Positions 1 to 9,100 of a stretch of DNA of 64,000 nt are shown here, piece by piece. The DNA comes from CAVTPD01 sp963736575. Lineage in GTDB: Bacteria; Bacteroidota; Bacteroidia; Cytophagales; JAAEPT01. Location of the stretch: contig CAVTPD010000003.1 of the NCBI GenBank assembly GCA_963736575.1, forward strand, positions 186,001 to 250,000, given 5' to 3'. The notes below the pieces were generated by a model that saw only the letters and a program-made list of their open reading frames with translations, searched no databases and was not told the DNA's origin. How positions within the stretch are numbered: position 1 is the stretch's first letter; the number at the start of each line of letters is the position of its first letter. The position numbers were made by a program, and so were the translations under genes.

Positions 1-258
1 ATTTATAGTATAAACACCTGTTGACCTAATGTTCTGATAGGTATTTCTTTCTACAATAACAGGCCTTGAGATTAAACCTAATAAAGGTGGATTAGCACCT
101 AAATGAACTGTAGAACTAAAAACCGACAGATTCTCATTGCCATCTGGATCTTTAGACCCAATTAAATTCACCCCTTTAAATCCAGATAGGCAGTTAATAA
201 AATTAGTCCTATACTGCTTTTCAAATTTTTCAATTTCGGCTCTAGATATATTTTTCAT
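1..258 (-). CDS. Flavin reductase-like domain protein (C-terminal part outside window)
   Basis: This reading frame was read directly from the minus strand: an ATG at 258 opens 86 codons that run off the left edge without a stop. The visible N-terminus contains a stretch typical of the flavin reductase-like/flavoredoxin (FMN-binding split-barrel) family: the region around residues 34-66 has SKDPDGNENLSVFSS followed by NPPLLGLISRP. Members bind FMN or FAD and reduce flavin or act as flavin-dependent oxidoreductases. It starts 5 bases after the stop of the upstream SDR gene, so the two are probably one transcript, and it sits near a cryptochrome, which is a flavoprotein. The exact substrate cannot be given; the call rests on general pattern only. 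Confidence 0.6.
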   Translation of the reverse strand, partial: MKNISRAEIEKFEKQYRTNFINCLSGFKGVNLIGSKDPDGNENLSVFSSTVHLGANPPLLGLISRPVIVERNTYQNIRSTGVYTIN

Positions 259-263
259 AATTA

Positions 264-959
264 TTATAATTCTCTAATACTTGACATTCCTCCGTCTATT
301 TGTAAGATCTGGCCTGTAATCCAAGCGGCATCTTTTGAAGAAAAACACATAGCCATTTTAGCTATTTCTTGTGGATTTCCAATCCGTTGTAAAGGATGTC
401 TGTTTTCTGCTGTTTTTAGCTTTTCATCAGAACCAGTAAACTTTGAAGCCAACGGAGTATTAATTAAACTTAATGAAAAACCATTTACTCTTATTTTTGG
501 GGCCCATTCTGCTGCTAATGCTTTAACAAGACCTTCAACAGCTCCTTTGGCCATACTTATTGAAGCATGGTATTTTAAACCTGTTTGCACGGCCACTGAT
601 GAAAACAAGAGTACAGATCCCTTGTTAATTATTTTTGGCATTAGCTCCTGAAGAACTTTAAATGCTCCCAGTGCATTTACTCCAAAATCATTTAAAACAT
701 CTTTTTCTTTTAAACTCTGAAAGGGTTTTAAATTAATTGTTCCGGGACAATAGAAAACCGAATCAATATTTACTAGTTCTTTAAAGATGCTCTTATGAAA
801 ATTTAACACATCTAAATCTGTATGCACAAGATTTAGATGATTTATTTCTGGTTTGGTTCTAGAAAAGTTAAATACCGAATCTCCATTTTCTAAATAGACT
901 TCTACAATAGACTTACCAATACCGGAACTACCTCCTATTACTACTATATTTTGTTTCAT
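264..959 (-). CDS. SDR-family oxidoreductase with atypical active site
   Basis: A 231-residue short-chain dehydrogenase/reductase. The N-terminal Rossmann glycine motif GGSSGIGKS (residues 9-17) binds NAD(P); the C-terminal GQILQIDGGMSS matches the usual SDR end. The serine region FSSVAVQ is present, but in the active-site helix the lysine of SISMAKGAVEGL is preceded four residues earlier by isoleucine, so the catalytic tyrosine of YxxxK is absent; a tyrosine occurs eight residues before the lysine instead. Cofactor binding looks intact while classical SDR chemistry is doubtful. It diverges from the cryptochrome gene across about 80 bases, and is followed after 5 bases by the flavin reductase-like gene. 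The substrate is unknown. Confidence 0.85.
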   Translation of the reverse strand: MKQNIVVIGGSSGIGKSIVEVYLENGDSVFNFSRTKPEINHLNLVHTDLDVLNFHKSIFKELVNIDSVFYCPGTINLKPFQSLKEKDVLNDFGVNALGAFKVLQELMPKIINKGSVLLFSSVAVQTGLKYHASISMAKGAVEGLVKALAAEWAPKIRVNGFSLSLINTPLASKFTGSDEKLKTAENRHPLQRIGNPQEIAKMAMCFSSKDAAWITGQILQIDGGMSSIREL

Positions 960-1041
960 ACTTAAATTTAATGATTTTACTTTTTGTTTAACATTTTTGT
1001 ATATTTATTAAACAACATTGATCTCATTAAATAATTCTATT

Positions 1042-2241
1042 ATGCCACTAAATAATATATTAATCTGGTTTAGGAATGATCTTAGAATAACAGACAATGA
1101 GTTGTTAGAAGTTGCTTCTAAAAAAGCCAACAACATTGTTCCTATTTATATTTTTGATCCTTATCAATTCGAAAAAGTTAATGGTCTTTTTAATCGTTCT
1201 AGTTTTTTAAAGGTTAAGTTCTTATTAGAAAGTGTTAAAGCCTTTAAAGAATACCTACGATCTAAAGGCGGTGATTTAATTATTAAAATTGGTAACCCTG
1301 TTGATCTAATTCCGGAATTATGCCAAAAATATAACTGTGAGCGAGTTTATATAGACAAAATTGCTACTAGTCGTCAGCAAAAAATAGATTATGAAATTGA
1401 AAGAATTCTAGCGCCAGAAGAGAAATACTTAGATTATTATTACAACAATACTTTAGTACCAATATACTATCTTCCTTTTCCTATAAATAAGACACCAGAG
1501 GATTTTAAAACATTTCAAAGGGAGTTAAATTCTATTTGGTCTAACCTATTTGTTCACAATAGTAATATTGAATTAAACTTTTCCGATTCCTTAGCGGATG
1601 AATTTACACCCGAGATGAAAGATTTAGGTAGTTGGGAAAATGAGTACGAATTGCATTTTCCTGTAGGTAAAGAAAATGCACTTAAATACCTAAAAGATTT
1701 AGTGAATGGTGAGTTCCAAAATGTACCAGAATTAACGCCTTACAAGTATTACTTAAACAACAATTTCTCAAAAATTTTACCTTGGTTAAGTTTAGGTACT
1801 GTTTCCCCAAGAGGTATATTATTTCATATTGAAAATGAATACCCAAACAATAAGGATAAAAAAATAGCGCTTAGACTTTTTAGAGAGCAGTTTTTACGAT
1901 TAGACTTTTTTAAATTATTGTTCTACAAAAACTACGAAAGAGATCTACATACAGAAGATAAACTAGACCAAGACCAAGTAGATAGATTTAAAAAATGGAT
2001 TAATGGTGAAACAGACATACCGTTAATAAATGCCATCATGAAAAAATTGAAACGCTATGGCAATATCTCCCTTACTAGCAAAAATCTATCAATAAAATAT
2101 TATTTAGATATTCTTGAGTTACCCTGCAGTTTGGGGTATCAATATTTTAATTCAAGATTAATTGATTATGACTTAAGTTTAAATCTATTTATGTGGCAAA
2201 AACATGAGGAAGAAAAAAGAGACTCTAAGCTTAACACTTGA
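1042..2241 (+). CDS. Cryptochrome/photolyase family protein (DASH-like)
   Basis: A flavoprotein of the photolyase/cryptochrome superfamily, expected to bind FAD and act in light-driven DNA repair or blue-light sensing. The start is placed at the ATG at 1042, because the family N-terminus (here ILIWFRNDLRITDNELL) begins just after it; an in-frame TTG lies at 1018. The N-terminal alpha/beta photolyase domain covers roughly residues 1-165, with a DASH-like stretch TLVPIYYLPFPINKTPEDF. The helical FAD domain follows, with LPWLSLGTVSPRG, REQFLRLDFFK and LIDYDLSLNLFMW. The protein stops about 13 residues after this last motif, whereas relatives continue some 40-50 residues further (the FN/YN-P-x-KQ region), so the C-terminus is short. 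Whether it repairs DNA cannot be told from sequence. Confidence 0.85.
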   Translation: MPLNNILIWFRNDLRITDNELLEVASKKANNIVPIYIFDPYQFEKVNGLFNRSSFLKVKFLLESVKAFKEYLRSKGGDLIIKIGNPVDLIPELCQKYNCERVYIDKIATSRQQKIDYEIERILAPEEKYLDYYYNNTLVPIYYLPFPINKTPEDFKTFQRELNSIWSNLFVHNSNIELNFSDSLADEFTPEMKDLGSWENEYELHFPVGKENALKYLKDLVNGEFQNVPELTPYKYYLNNNFSKILPWLSLGTVSPRGILFHIENEYPNNKDKKIALRLFREQFLRLDFFKLLFYKNYERDLHTEDKLDQDQVDRFKKWINGETDIPLINAIMKKLKRYGNISLTSKNLSIKYYLDILELPCSLGYQYFNSRLIDYDLSLNLFMWQKHEEEKRDSKLNT

Positions 2242-2335
2242 AGAAATTGTGGATTCTAGTAAAAAAATGGACAAAGATTCCTCCTTTACCAATTATTGGA
2301 ATGAATATACGTCATCTAACTGTTTTCAAGAATGA
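2204..2335 (+). CDS. Candidate 43-residue small protein between cryptochrome and SRPBCC genes
   Basis: An ATG at 2204, inside the end of the cryptochrome gene but in another frame, opens 43 codons. The stop TGA at 2333-2335 overlaps the ATG of the SRPBCC gene (2332) in an ATGA arrangement, which is typical of translational coupling. The product starts MRKKKETLSLTLEEIVDSS and continues with an aromatic-rich segment (FTNYWNEY) before a C-terminal cysteine. I do not recognise a family. It fills the only gap in this otherwise tight gene string, and its extension beyond the cryptochrome stop is about 90 bases. It could be a real small protein, a decayed remnant of the cryptochrome C-terminus, or chance. 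Confidence 0.35.
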   Translation: MRKKKETLSLTLEEIVDSSKKMDKDSSFTNYWNEYTSSNCFQE

Positions 2336-2811
2336 TTGAAATAACTAAACATTCTGGAATATATACCTTAGAGGTTACTCAGTTATTAAAAACAGATATA
2401 GAAACAGCATGGTCTTACTTTTCAAGTCCTAAAAACTTAGCTGCAATTACACCTAAACACATGGGATTTAACATAACAAGCAAGAATATTAAAGAAATGT
2501 ACAGAGGTCAAATTATAACCTATGTTGTACATCCTTTTAAATTTATAAGCACCAACTGGGTAACTGAAATCACTCACGTTAAATACAAATTATATTTTGT
2601 AGATGAACAACGCTTTGGCCCCTACAGCATGTGGCACCATGAACACCTCTTTAAAGAGACTGATAATGGTATTGAAATGACTGACCGAATTTCTTACAAA
2701 CCGCCTTTTGGTTTTTTAGGAAGTTTAGTAGAACCTATGTTGATACGCCCACAACTTTTTAAGATCTTTAAATACAGACACCAGACCTTAAACCAACTAT
2801 TTAACTCTTAA
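2332..2811 (+). CDS. SRPBCC (START/Bet v1-like) family protein
   Basis: A 159-residue protein with the helix-grip SRPBCC fold: an N-terminal strand, then LLKTDIETAWSYFSSPKNLAAITPKHMGF, which is the usual first-helix signature of the polyketide cyclase/dehydrase-like group, and a C-terminal amphipathic helix (FKIFKYRHQTLNQLF). The family binds hydrophobic ligands in a deep cavity, and members often sit beside SDR and photolyase genes. No signal peptide or membrane segment is seen, so it should be cytoplasmic. The start ATG overlaps the stop of the 43-codon ORF. The gene ends just before a strong hairpin terminator. The ligand is unknown. Confidence 0.75.
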   Translation: MIEITKHSGIYTLEVTQLLKTDIETAWSYFSSPKNLAAITPKHMGFNITSKNIKEMYRGQIITYVVHPFKFISTNWVTEITHVKYKLYFVDEQRFGPYSMWHHEHLFKETDNGIEMTDRISYKPPFGFLGSLVEPMLIRPQLFKIFKYRHQTLNQLFNS

Positions 2812-2813
2812 AA

Positions 2814-2846
2814 AAAGCCCATCAGAAGTTGATTCTGATGGGCTTT
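2814..2846. terminator. Bidirectional hairpin terminator after the cryptochrome gene string
   Basis: A perfect 14-bp stem (2814-2827 with 2833-2846) around the loop GTTGA, with A and T runs at the outer ends. It lies just after the SRPBCC stop. It can serve the rightward genes, and possibly also the leftward giant gene that ends at 2912. Confidence 0.8.
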
Positions 2847-2911
2847 GGTTTTATAGTTGTTCTTGTTTTTCTTTTTTACTCTTGTTTGTTGTTTCTTGTT
2901 TGTTTTACACT

Positions 2912-5900
2912 CTACTTCAAGATCGTTACCGTCCCTGATTCTGGGGCTTTGTCGGGTTCGTTAAATTCTACCGTCCAATAATACGTGGCCATCGGTAGGT
3001 TCTTCCCATCAAACTGATCGTAATATCCGCCGTACTTCTCAAACACTAATTGGCCCCATCTGTTGTAGACCTTCATCACCGCTTTGTTATAGGCCGTTAA
3101 ACCTTCTACTACCCAGCTGTCATTTAAGCCGTCTCCGTTAGGGGTAAATGCCGTTGGTGGTAAAAACGGTTTCGTTGCTCTTATATCTATGCTGTCTTTG
3201 CTCTCACACGCTCCGTTTACTACTGTTACTACCAATCTAGCTACTTCTTCATCTAATGGATCTATGATTGGATTTACTATGCTTTGGTCATTCAACCATG
3301 CTAATATCTCCGATTCCGTTAGTTTTGACGTTAAGCTTTCTGCGTTCCAGCTTGCTACATAATCTGTAGGTTGTAAGTTCGTCACATAACCATTCAACTG
3401 GTATTCCGGTAAGTCGTTGTTTACATCTACAGGTACTGTAATTACTGGTTTCCCTTCTATTATGATGACCGGTTTCTCATCTATGGTTACCTCAAACGGT
3501 CCGTTCTCTGCTTTGCTGTAGAACTCCTGACAACCCTTGATGTTCGTTAATTCTACACTTATATCTCCTTGTTGACTTGGACTCCCCAGCGTGATCGTTG
3601 TACCTGTTAAAACACTACCGTCTCCCAAGGTCCATATTGCCTCTTCTATCTTATAGTGTTTATCGTCTGCCGTCGCTTGACCCGAGCTTACCGATAGAGA
3701 TAGGTCATTGTCACTCTCACAAATTAAGTTATCTCCTACAATAGTAAATGCTTCAAACGTATAATCTCGTAAACTAATTTGATCACTGGCTGTACTTGTA
3801 GTAAAACAGCCTTGACTTGGATCTGTTAAACTAGCATTTACTATAATGTCTCCGTCTGTTAAGTTTTCGATGCCTGGTAGAAGTAAACTTCCATCTGACT
3901 GATTGGATGGTATTGCTCCTGTTGGGTTTCCGACAATTGTAAAATTATATTCTACATCTACTCCCGTTAAGTTTACTCCCGATCCGCCTTCTACTTTTAT
4001 ATCATACGCGCTTTCTAATCCACAGATCGCATACAAGTCTCTTGTGAGTACCGAATCTAAGGGCGATTCATTGTCTAAGCTTAAAGCTACCTCAAATGGC
4101 TTTTCTGATAATAAGTCTATTGTAGTATCTGCTTCTGCTCCGTAATACCCACAGGCGTTGCCGTATTCTACTATTATAGTTGAGGCAGCATCCGTAAAGG
4201 CTGGCATTTCTGATTTCGATACATTTAGAGTAGCACTTGTGGTCGTTCCTAAATCTAATCCTCCAAAACTCCATCTGTATTCTGTATGGTTTGTTCCTGT
4301 TGGTGTAGTTTCTAGTACTTCCCCTGTTGTGGTCTCACAGATACTGTTCCCTCCTCCTTGTATTTCTACAATAGAGTTTAGGTAATCCGCCGATCTTGGC
4401 TTTAAGTTCACCGTTACCGTTTCTGTAGCGGGGATACTCAAACCACATTCGTTCTTTGCCGATACTTCTACCGTTACACCTGTTCCTGTCGCTCCTGTTG
4501 TTGCGGCTTGTTGAATAAAGTTTACCTTAACTTCATCACTTCCTTGACCTGTATTGATGATCGCTTGGCTATTAGATAACCTCCACATATAGTCTGTAGC
4601 TGTAGGTACTAATCCTACACTATAAGTGCCTATACTGTCTTCACATATACTTGCAGGACCCGTTATACTTGGCTGTCCGGGTACGTCTATTACCGTTAAC
4701 ATATAGGTAGCCACCGATGGACTTGTTGGAAAATTATCATTGGTTATTGTATAAGTGAAATTATACGTCCCTGCTGCTAATTCCGTATCAATGCTTAATG
4801 TTGGCGTTGTATACGTTCCATTTGGCGTTCCTAAGGCACCATCTATATCTACCCACTCTGCCTTTTCATTAAATGGTGCACTAGGGAATCCTACGGTGCT
4901 TCCTGTTAATAATACCTCTCCTGTACTTGTGATTAAAGTATCCGAACAGGCTTCAGCATCTGCATCACTTGAGGTGATCTTCGCAACACTTCTATCTACT
5001 CTTTCTATAAAACCTTGGTCATCATCACTTGGACATACACCTCCTGTATCACTTACCACTACATCTACCGTATACGTCTCATTCAATACTAAACCTGACG
5101 CTGTTTCTGTAGCTGTGTTTCCTGATATACTTGGGCTGCCTGAACCTGTGATAGCCCATGTTATTTCATAACCCAATCCTAAATCCGTTACTTCTACATC
5201 CTGCGTAGCGCCGCCTGTCTGAACAGTCATTCCGCTTTCTGGGGTAATTAACGTAGCCACTGGAGCAGCCGTTACTGTTATCTCTACTGTTGAGGGATTT
5301 GACGTGCCTAAATCTGCGTTGTCTACTGTTACTGTTATCGTATACACTCCTACCGGTGTACTTGCGTCTAAAGTCGCTGTCTCGTTATTCGAATCATACG
5401 TTAAAATCGCTCCGCCATCATCCCATACCGCCGTTTCACTCGCTAAATATGGATTTCCGTTGTTCGCCTCTAGTGTTAAACCCGCACCTTCGCATATCTC
5501 TTGGTCTGGACCTAAATTAGGGATCGTGTTATTTACTCGTACTAAAGTCTTCTCTTCAAAGGCTGCCGTACATACTCCTCCTGCATTATCACTTACCGTC
5601 CATCTTACTACGGTTTCGTTATTCGGAGCTGCAGTTGTTGTCATTCCTGTTACATCTACATCCTCTCCTGTTCCTGTAATAGCTCCTTCTCCACTTTCAC
5701 TTGTCCATACGCCTGTATAACCTGTACCTGCTGCTGTCGCTGTAATTGGATAGGGGTTTGCGTTCCCTACATAAGTAGGCTCTGTAGTTGGGGTTAAAAT
5801 TGTGGCCGTTGGGGCTTCTACTCCTATTACATCTATTGTAGCTGTAGCTTTATTAGCTGTTGGAGCACTTAGGCAACTTGAGTTAGAAGTATATTCTACC

Positions 5901-6154
5901 GTTAGGGTCGTCGTTCCGGCTACTACCGTAAAATCATACGTGTTCGCTCCTGTTGTAGGGCCTTGGCTTCCACCATTAGCGTCTGTGAATTCGTATTCAT
6001 CCAAGGTTCCTCCATTGTTTCCCGTGGCTGTGATCGTTACTACATCTCCAACACACAAAGTCGTTGGATCTGCATTCGTTATCGATACCGTTGGATCCGC
6101 TATCCCTTTTCCTGTTATTGTATAGCTGGCTGTACTCATCCGTACAATAACCAT
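2912..6154 (-). CDS. C-terminal part of giant surface protein with CHU_C (T9SS type B) tail
   Basis: A 1080-codon frame that is the downstream half of one gene beginning at 10097. The apparent start ATG at 6154 is not a natural protein start: the sequence immediately continues the Ig-like repeats of the preceding frame after a one-base shift near 6137-6141. It consists of Thr/Gly/Val-rich Ig-like and PKD-like beta-sandwich repeats (for example VDNADLGTSNPSTVEITVT). The last about 90 residues form a gliding-motility-type CHU_C domain, with the signature FTPNGDGLNDSW followed by KVYNRWGQLVFE and a final SGTVTILK. CHU_C domains direct export through the T9SS as type B signals. An adhesin or matrix role is inferred. 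No enzymatic domain was recognised. Confidence 0.8.
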   Translation of the reverse strand: MVIVRMSTASYTITGKGIADPTVSITNADPTTLCVGDVVTITATGNNGGTLDEYEFTDANGGSQGPTTGANTYDFTVVAGTTTLTVEYTSNSSCLSAPTANKATATIDVIGVEAPTATILTPTTEPTYVGNANPYPITATAAGTGYTGVWTSESGEGAITGTGEDVDVTGMTTTAAPNNETVVRWTVSDNAGGVCTAAFEEKTLVRVNNTIPNLGPDQEICEGAGLTLEANNGNPYLASETAVWDDGGAILTYDSNNETATLDASTPVGVYTITVTVDNADLGTSNPSTVEITVTAAPVATLITPESGMTVQTGGATQDVEVTDLGLGYEITWAITGSGSPSISGNTATETASGLVLNETYTVDVVVSDTGGVCPSDDDQGFIERVDRSVAKITSSDADAEACSDTLITSTGEVLLTGSTVGFPSAPFNEKAEWVDIDGALGTPNGTYTTPTLSIDTELAAGTYNFTYTITNDNFPTSPSVATYMLTVIDVPGQPSITGPASICEDSIGTYSVGLVPTATDYMWRLSNSQAIINTGQGSDEVKVNFIQQAATTGATGTGVTVEVSAKNECGLSIPATETVTVNLKPRSADYLNSIVEIQGGGNSICETTTGEVLETTPTGTNHTEYRWSFGGLDLGTTTSATLNVSKSEMPAFTDAASTIIVEYGNACGYYGAEADTTIDLLSEKPFEVALSLDNESPLDSVLTRDLYAICGLESAYDIKVEGGSGVNLTGVDVEYNFTIVGNPTGAIPSNQSDGSLLLPGIENLTDGDIIVNASLTDPSQGCFTTSTASDQISLRDYTFEAFTIVGDNLICESDNDLSLSVSSGQATADDKHYKIEEAIWTLGDGSVLTGTTITLGSPSQQGDISVELTNIKGCQEFYSKAENGPFEVTIDEKPVIIIEGKPVITVPVDVNNDLPEYQLNGYVTNLQPTDYVASWNAESLTSKLTESEILAWLNDQSIVNPIIDPLDEEVARLVVTVVNGACESKDSIDIRATKPFLPPTAFTPNGDGLNDSWVVEGLTAYNKAVMKVYNRWGQLVFEKYGGYYDQFDGKNLPMATYYWTVEFNEPDKAPESGTVTILK

Positions 6155-9100
6155 TGGTACTACTAATCGTCCAAGTCATCGTTGCCGCTTCGTTCGCTTC
6201 TAAGCCTGTTAAATTTGAATTAAATTGATTTGCTGTATAACTTACATTGCCATCTCCGCCCGTAGTAACATCCGTCCATGTTCCTGTGCCTGGGGCTGGA
6301 TCATTACCGTTCAACGTTACCACATCTGCTATACATATATCTGAATCCGTTCCTACTACTGCCGTTGGGATTGCTTCGTCTACCGCTATAGCTATATCTC
6401 CAGATACCCCTACACATGTGTTCGCATCTGTTGGGATCATGCTAACGGTTACATCTGCATCGCCTGCTGTAAAAGCAAACGTTCCATCTCCGTTATCTAC
6501 AACACTTGCGCCTGTTCCTGTTGGTGTTATTGTTGCCGTACTATAAGAATGACCTGTCGCAAAGTTATTGTCTGTAATCACTGTACTTGAACCTTCACAT
6601 AACGTGACATCATCTGCTGTTAAATCTAATACCGGTACAGGATTAACCGTTACTACTACATCTACGGCATCGCTGAAACAACCATCTACTTCCGCTGTGA
6701 CACTATAGGTGCCTGCATCCGTTGTGGCCGCTGCCGTTGCTACCGTTGGGTTTTGTACCGTACTTGCATAACTGTTTGGGCCTGTCCATGCGTATTCAAT
6801 AGTACCTGTGCCCGTGGTACTACTAGTAGATACTAAATCCAACTGCTCTCCTGCACAGATCTCTACTGGGGTCGTTACTACAGGATCCGTTGGGGTCGGG
6901 TTTATGTTAACTTCTATTGCTGCTCTATCACTTAAACATGATCCTTTTGCTGCAGAAGTTTGCTGTGCTACATAATGTGTTGCTACTGGACTTCCTGCTG
7001 TAGTAGTTACTACTGAAGGGCTTGTTCCACTTCCCGTTCCACCTGTGGCTGCTGTATACCATAACAAACTATTGCCGGCTCCTGCCGTTGGTACCGCTAA
7101 CAATGCTCCCGTTTCGTCTTCACAATATTCCTGTGGCGTGGTTACCGTTAAAGTAGATGGGGTTGGGGTGACTGTCAGGTCAAGAGTTCCTTCCGTAAAA
7201 CAAGCGGTATTGGTAGGATCATTTCCGTCTTGAATTCTTAATATATATTCCCCAGCATCTGCTGTTGCTAATGAAGCTTTCGTGAAATCGGGAATTGGGC
7301 CCGCTCCTGTAAACGAAGTATAATCTCCCGCTACCGGGGTACTCCCTGTCTTATACCAAACATAGTACATACTTGTATTGGACACAGGATTACCACCATC
7401 TGTAAATAAACCCTTTAATGCAAGGGTAGAGTCTTGACATAAAACATCATCACCCGTTACAGTAACATCTACTGGCTTATTGCAAGGAGGACAATTTTCA
7501 GTGATAGAAACTGGTAACCTTGGGCAACCAAGGTTAGGTAATTTTTCAAATGAAATGTCATAGAAAAAACCACCTTTAATATTATTATTTTCATTAGGAT
7601 TTTGAAATTGAGCTGAACTATGAGTAAAAGCAATATGATTCCCGTCCAAATCATCCACAATTCCAGTTAAATTCTGGGAACAATTTGCTTTCCCTAATTT
7701 TAAATCACCATCTCCTAACTTATTAGAAATTCCTTTCACAAAACTTATAAAATAGATTTCACCCGCTTTAGCTCCCGTTAAGGGAATATTTACGTCAACA
7801 ATTTGTTCTGTTGTAGTATAGTTCTGGGATGTGAAATTAAAATCCGTTGTAAAAGTTCCAATCTCCTTTGTATCATCGGCAACAGGGTTACCATTTACTA
7901 ATTTATAGCCATAAACACCAAAATTGATAGTTCCAGAAAATGGCACAGTATTGCTTTGTGACTTACCGTAAACAATGACTTTTAATTGGTCCAAAACAAT
8001 GTCTTTATATACAGTAAAACCTTGCTGAGAATCGTCATCATTATATTGTGGGCCTGAATTTGTGTTTGAGAAGGCTGGATCACAAGACTCTGCTTTCTTA
8101 AAAACAATACCTTTTTGAATAGTATTATCTTCTAAATATGCCGTGTATTCATTGTTGGAACCAGAAGCAGGGTTTAAACCCGCAAGGGCAGTTTGAAAAA
8201 ACACTGTATCTATATCGGTAGTTGTAACACCCGTTAATTCAGAGGATGCAGTTTCGGTTTTATACCATTTAAAATCAACTGTTTCAGGATAATAATTACT
8301 CAATACTTTAAACTTACCAGTTGTACCGCAATAATACCCTTCCAAAGGTTCTGCAGGGTCACAAACGCAGCTTTCTACGGTAATACTATAAGACTGTTCA
8401 CTGTTTGCCTCTATAGGATACAAAGTAAAATCATCCAAAACAAAGTCGTTACCACCACTATTAGAGGGTAATAAATTCCGTACATAAAACAAATAATTTC
8501 CATTAGCAGGGGCAGTCCATGTACTTTTTAATTGATGCCAATCATTATCTCTTCCCGATTGAAATTCTATAAGAATTGGATCAGCAGCATTTGTTGTATT
8601 ACCAGCCACAATACTTATACCTATATGAGCTGGTAAGTTATTTGCCTGAGACAAATACTGATGCTGATTTGCAAACCAACCTTCAAATTGAAACTCTTGG
8701 CCTGCTGTAGCATTAAAACTCCAGCCTATAACAGGATCTTTTTGTTTAGCATCCGCAGTAAACATCATGTCGTCACCAGATCCTGGACGTGGATCTAAGT
8801 CATACCATGCGGCATTACCTCCACTTGTATTTTGGGTAACTTGAAAACCATCCGCAGCACCACCAGATAAGTTTTGTTCTGTGAAATATGGATTATTATA
8901 ATTAAATCCAATCACTCCCCCACTAAAATCACCATTATCTAAAACATTCCCCAAAGAAGTATAACCAAAAGCTGTATAGCTAGATGTCCCTAAGGGAGAA
9001 ACTGTTATTTCTTCAGTTAAACCCACATTATTTCCATCTTCATCTTCCCATCTACTAAAAACAATATCCCCATCAATTGAAGCTGTTAAGATTCTTTCAT

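Noticed and set aside
4755..5720. Plus-strand ORFs of 107-138 codons inside the giant protein gene
   Set aside because: They are by-products of Thr/Val/Gly-rich codons lacking stops on the other strand; no start signals or family similarity.
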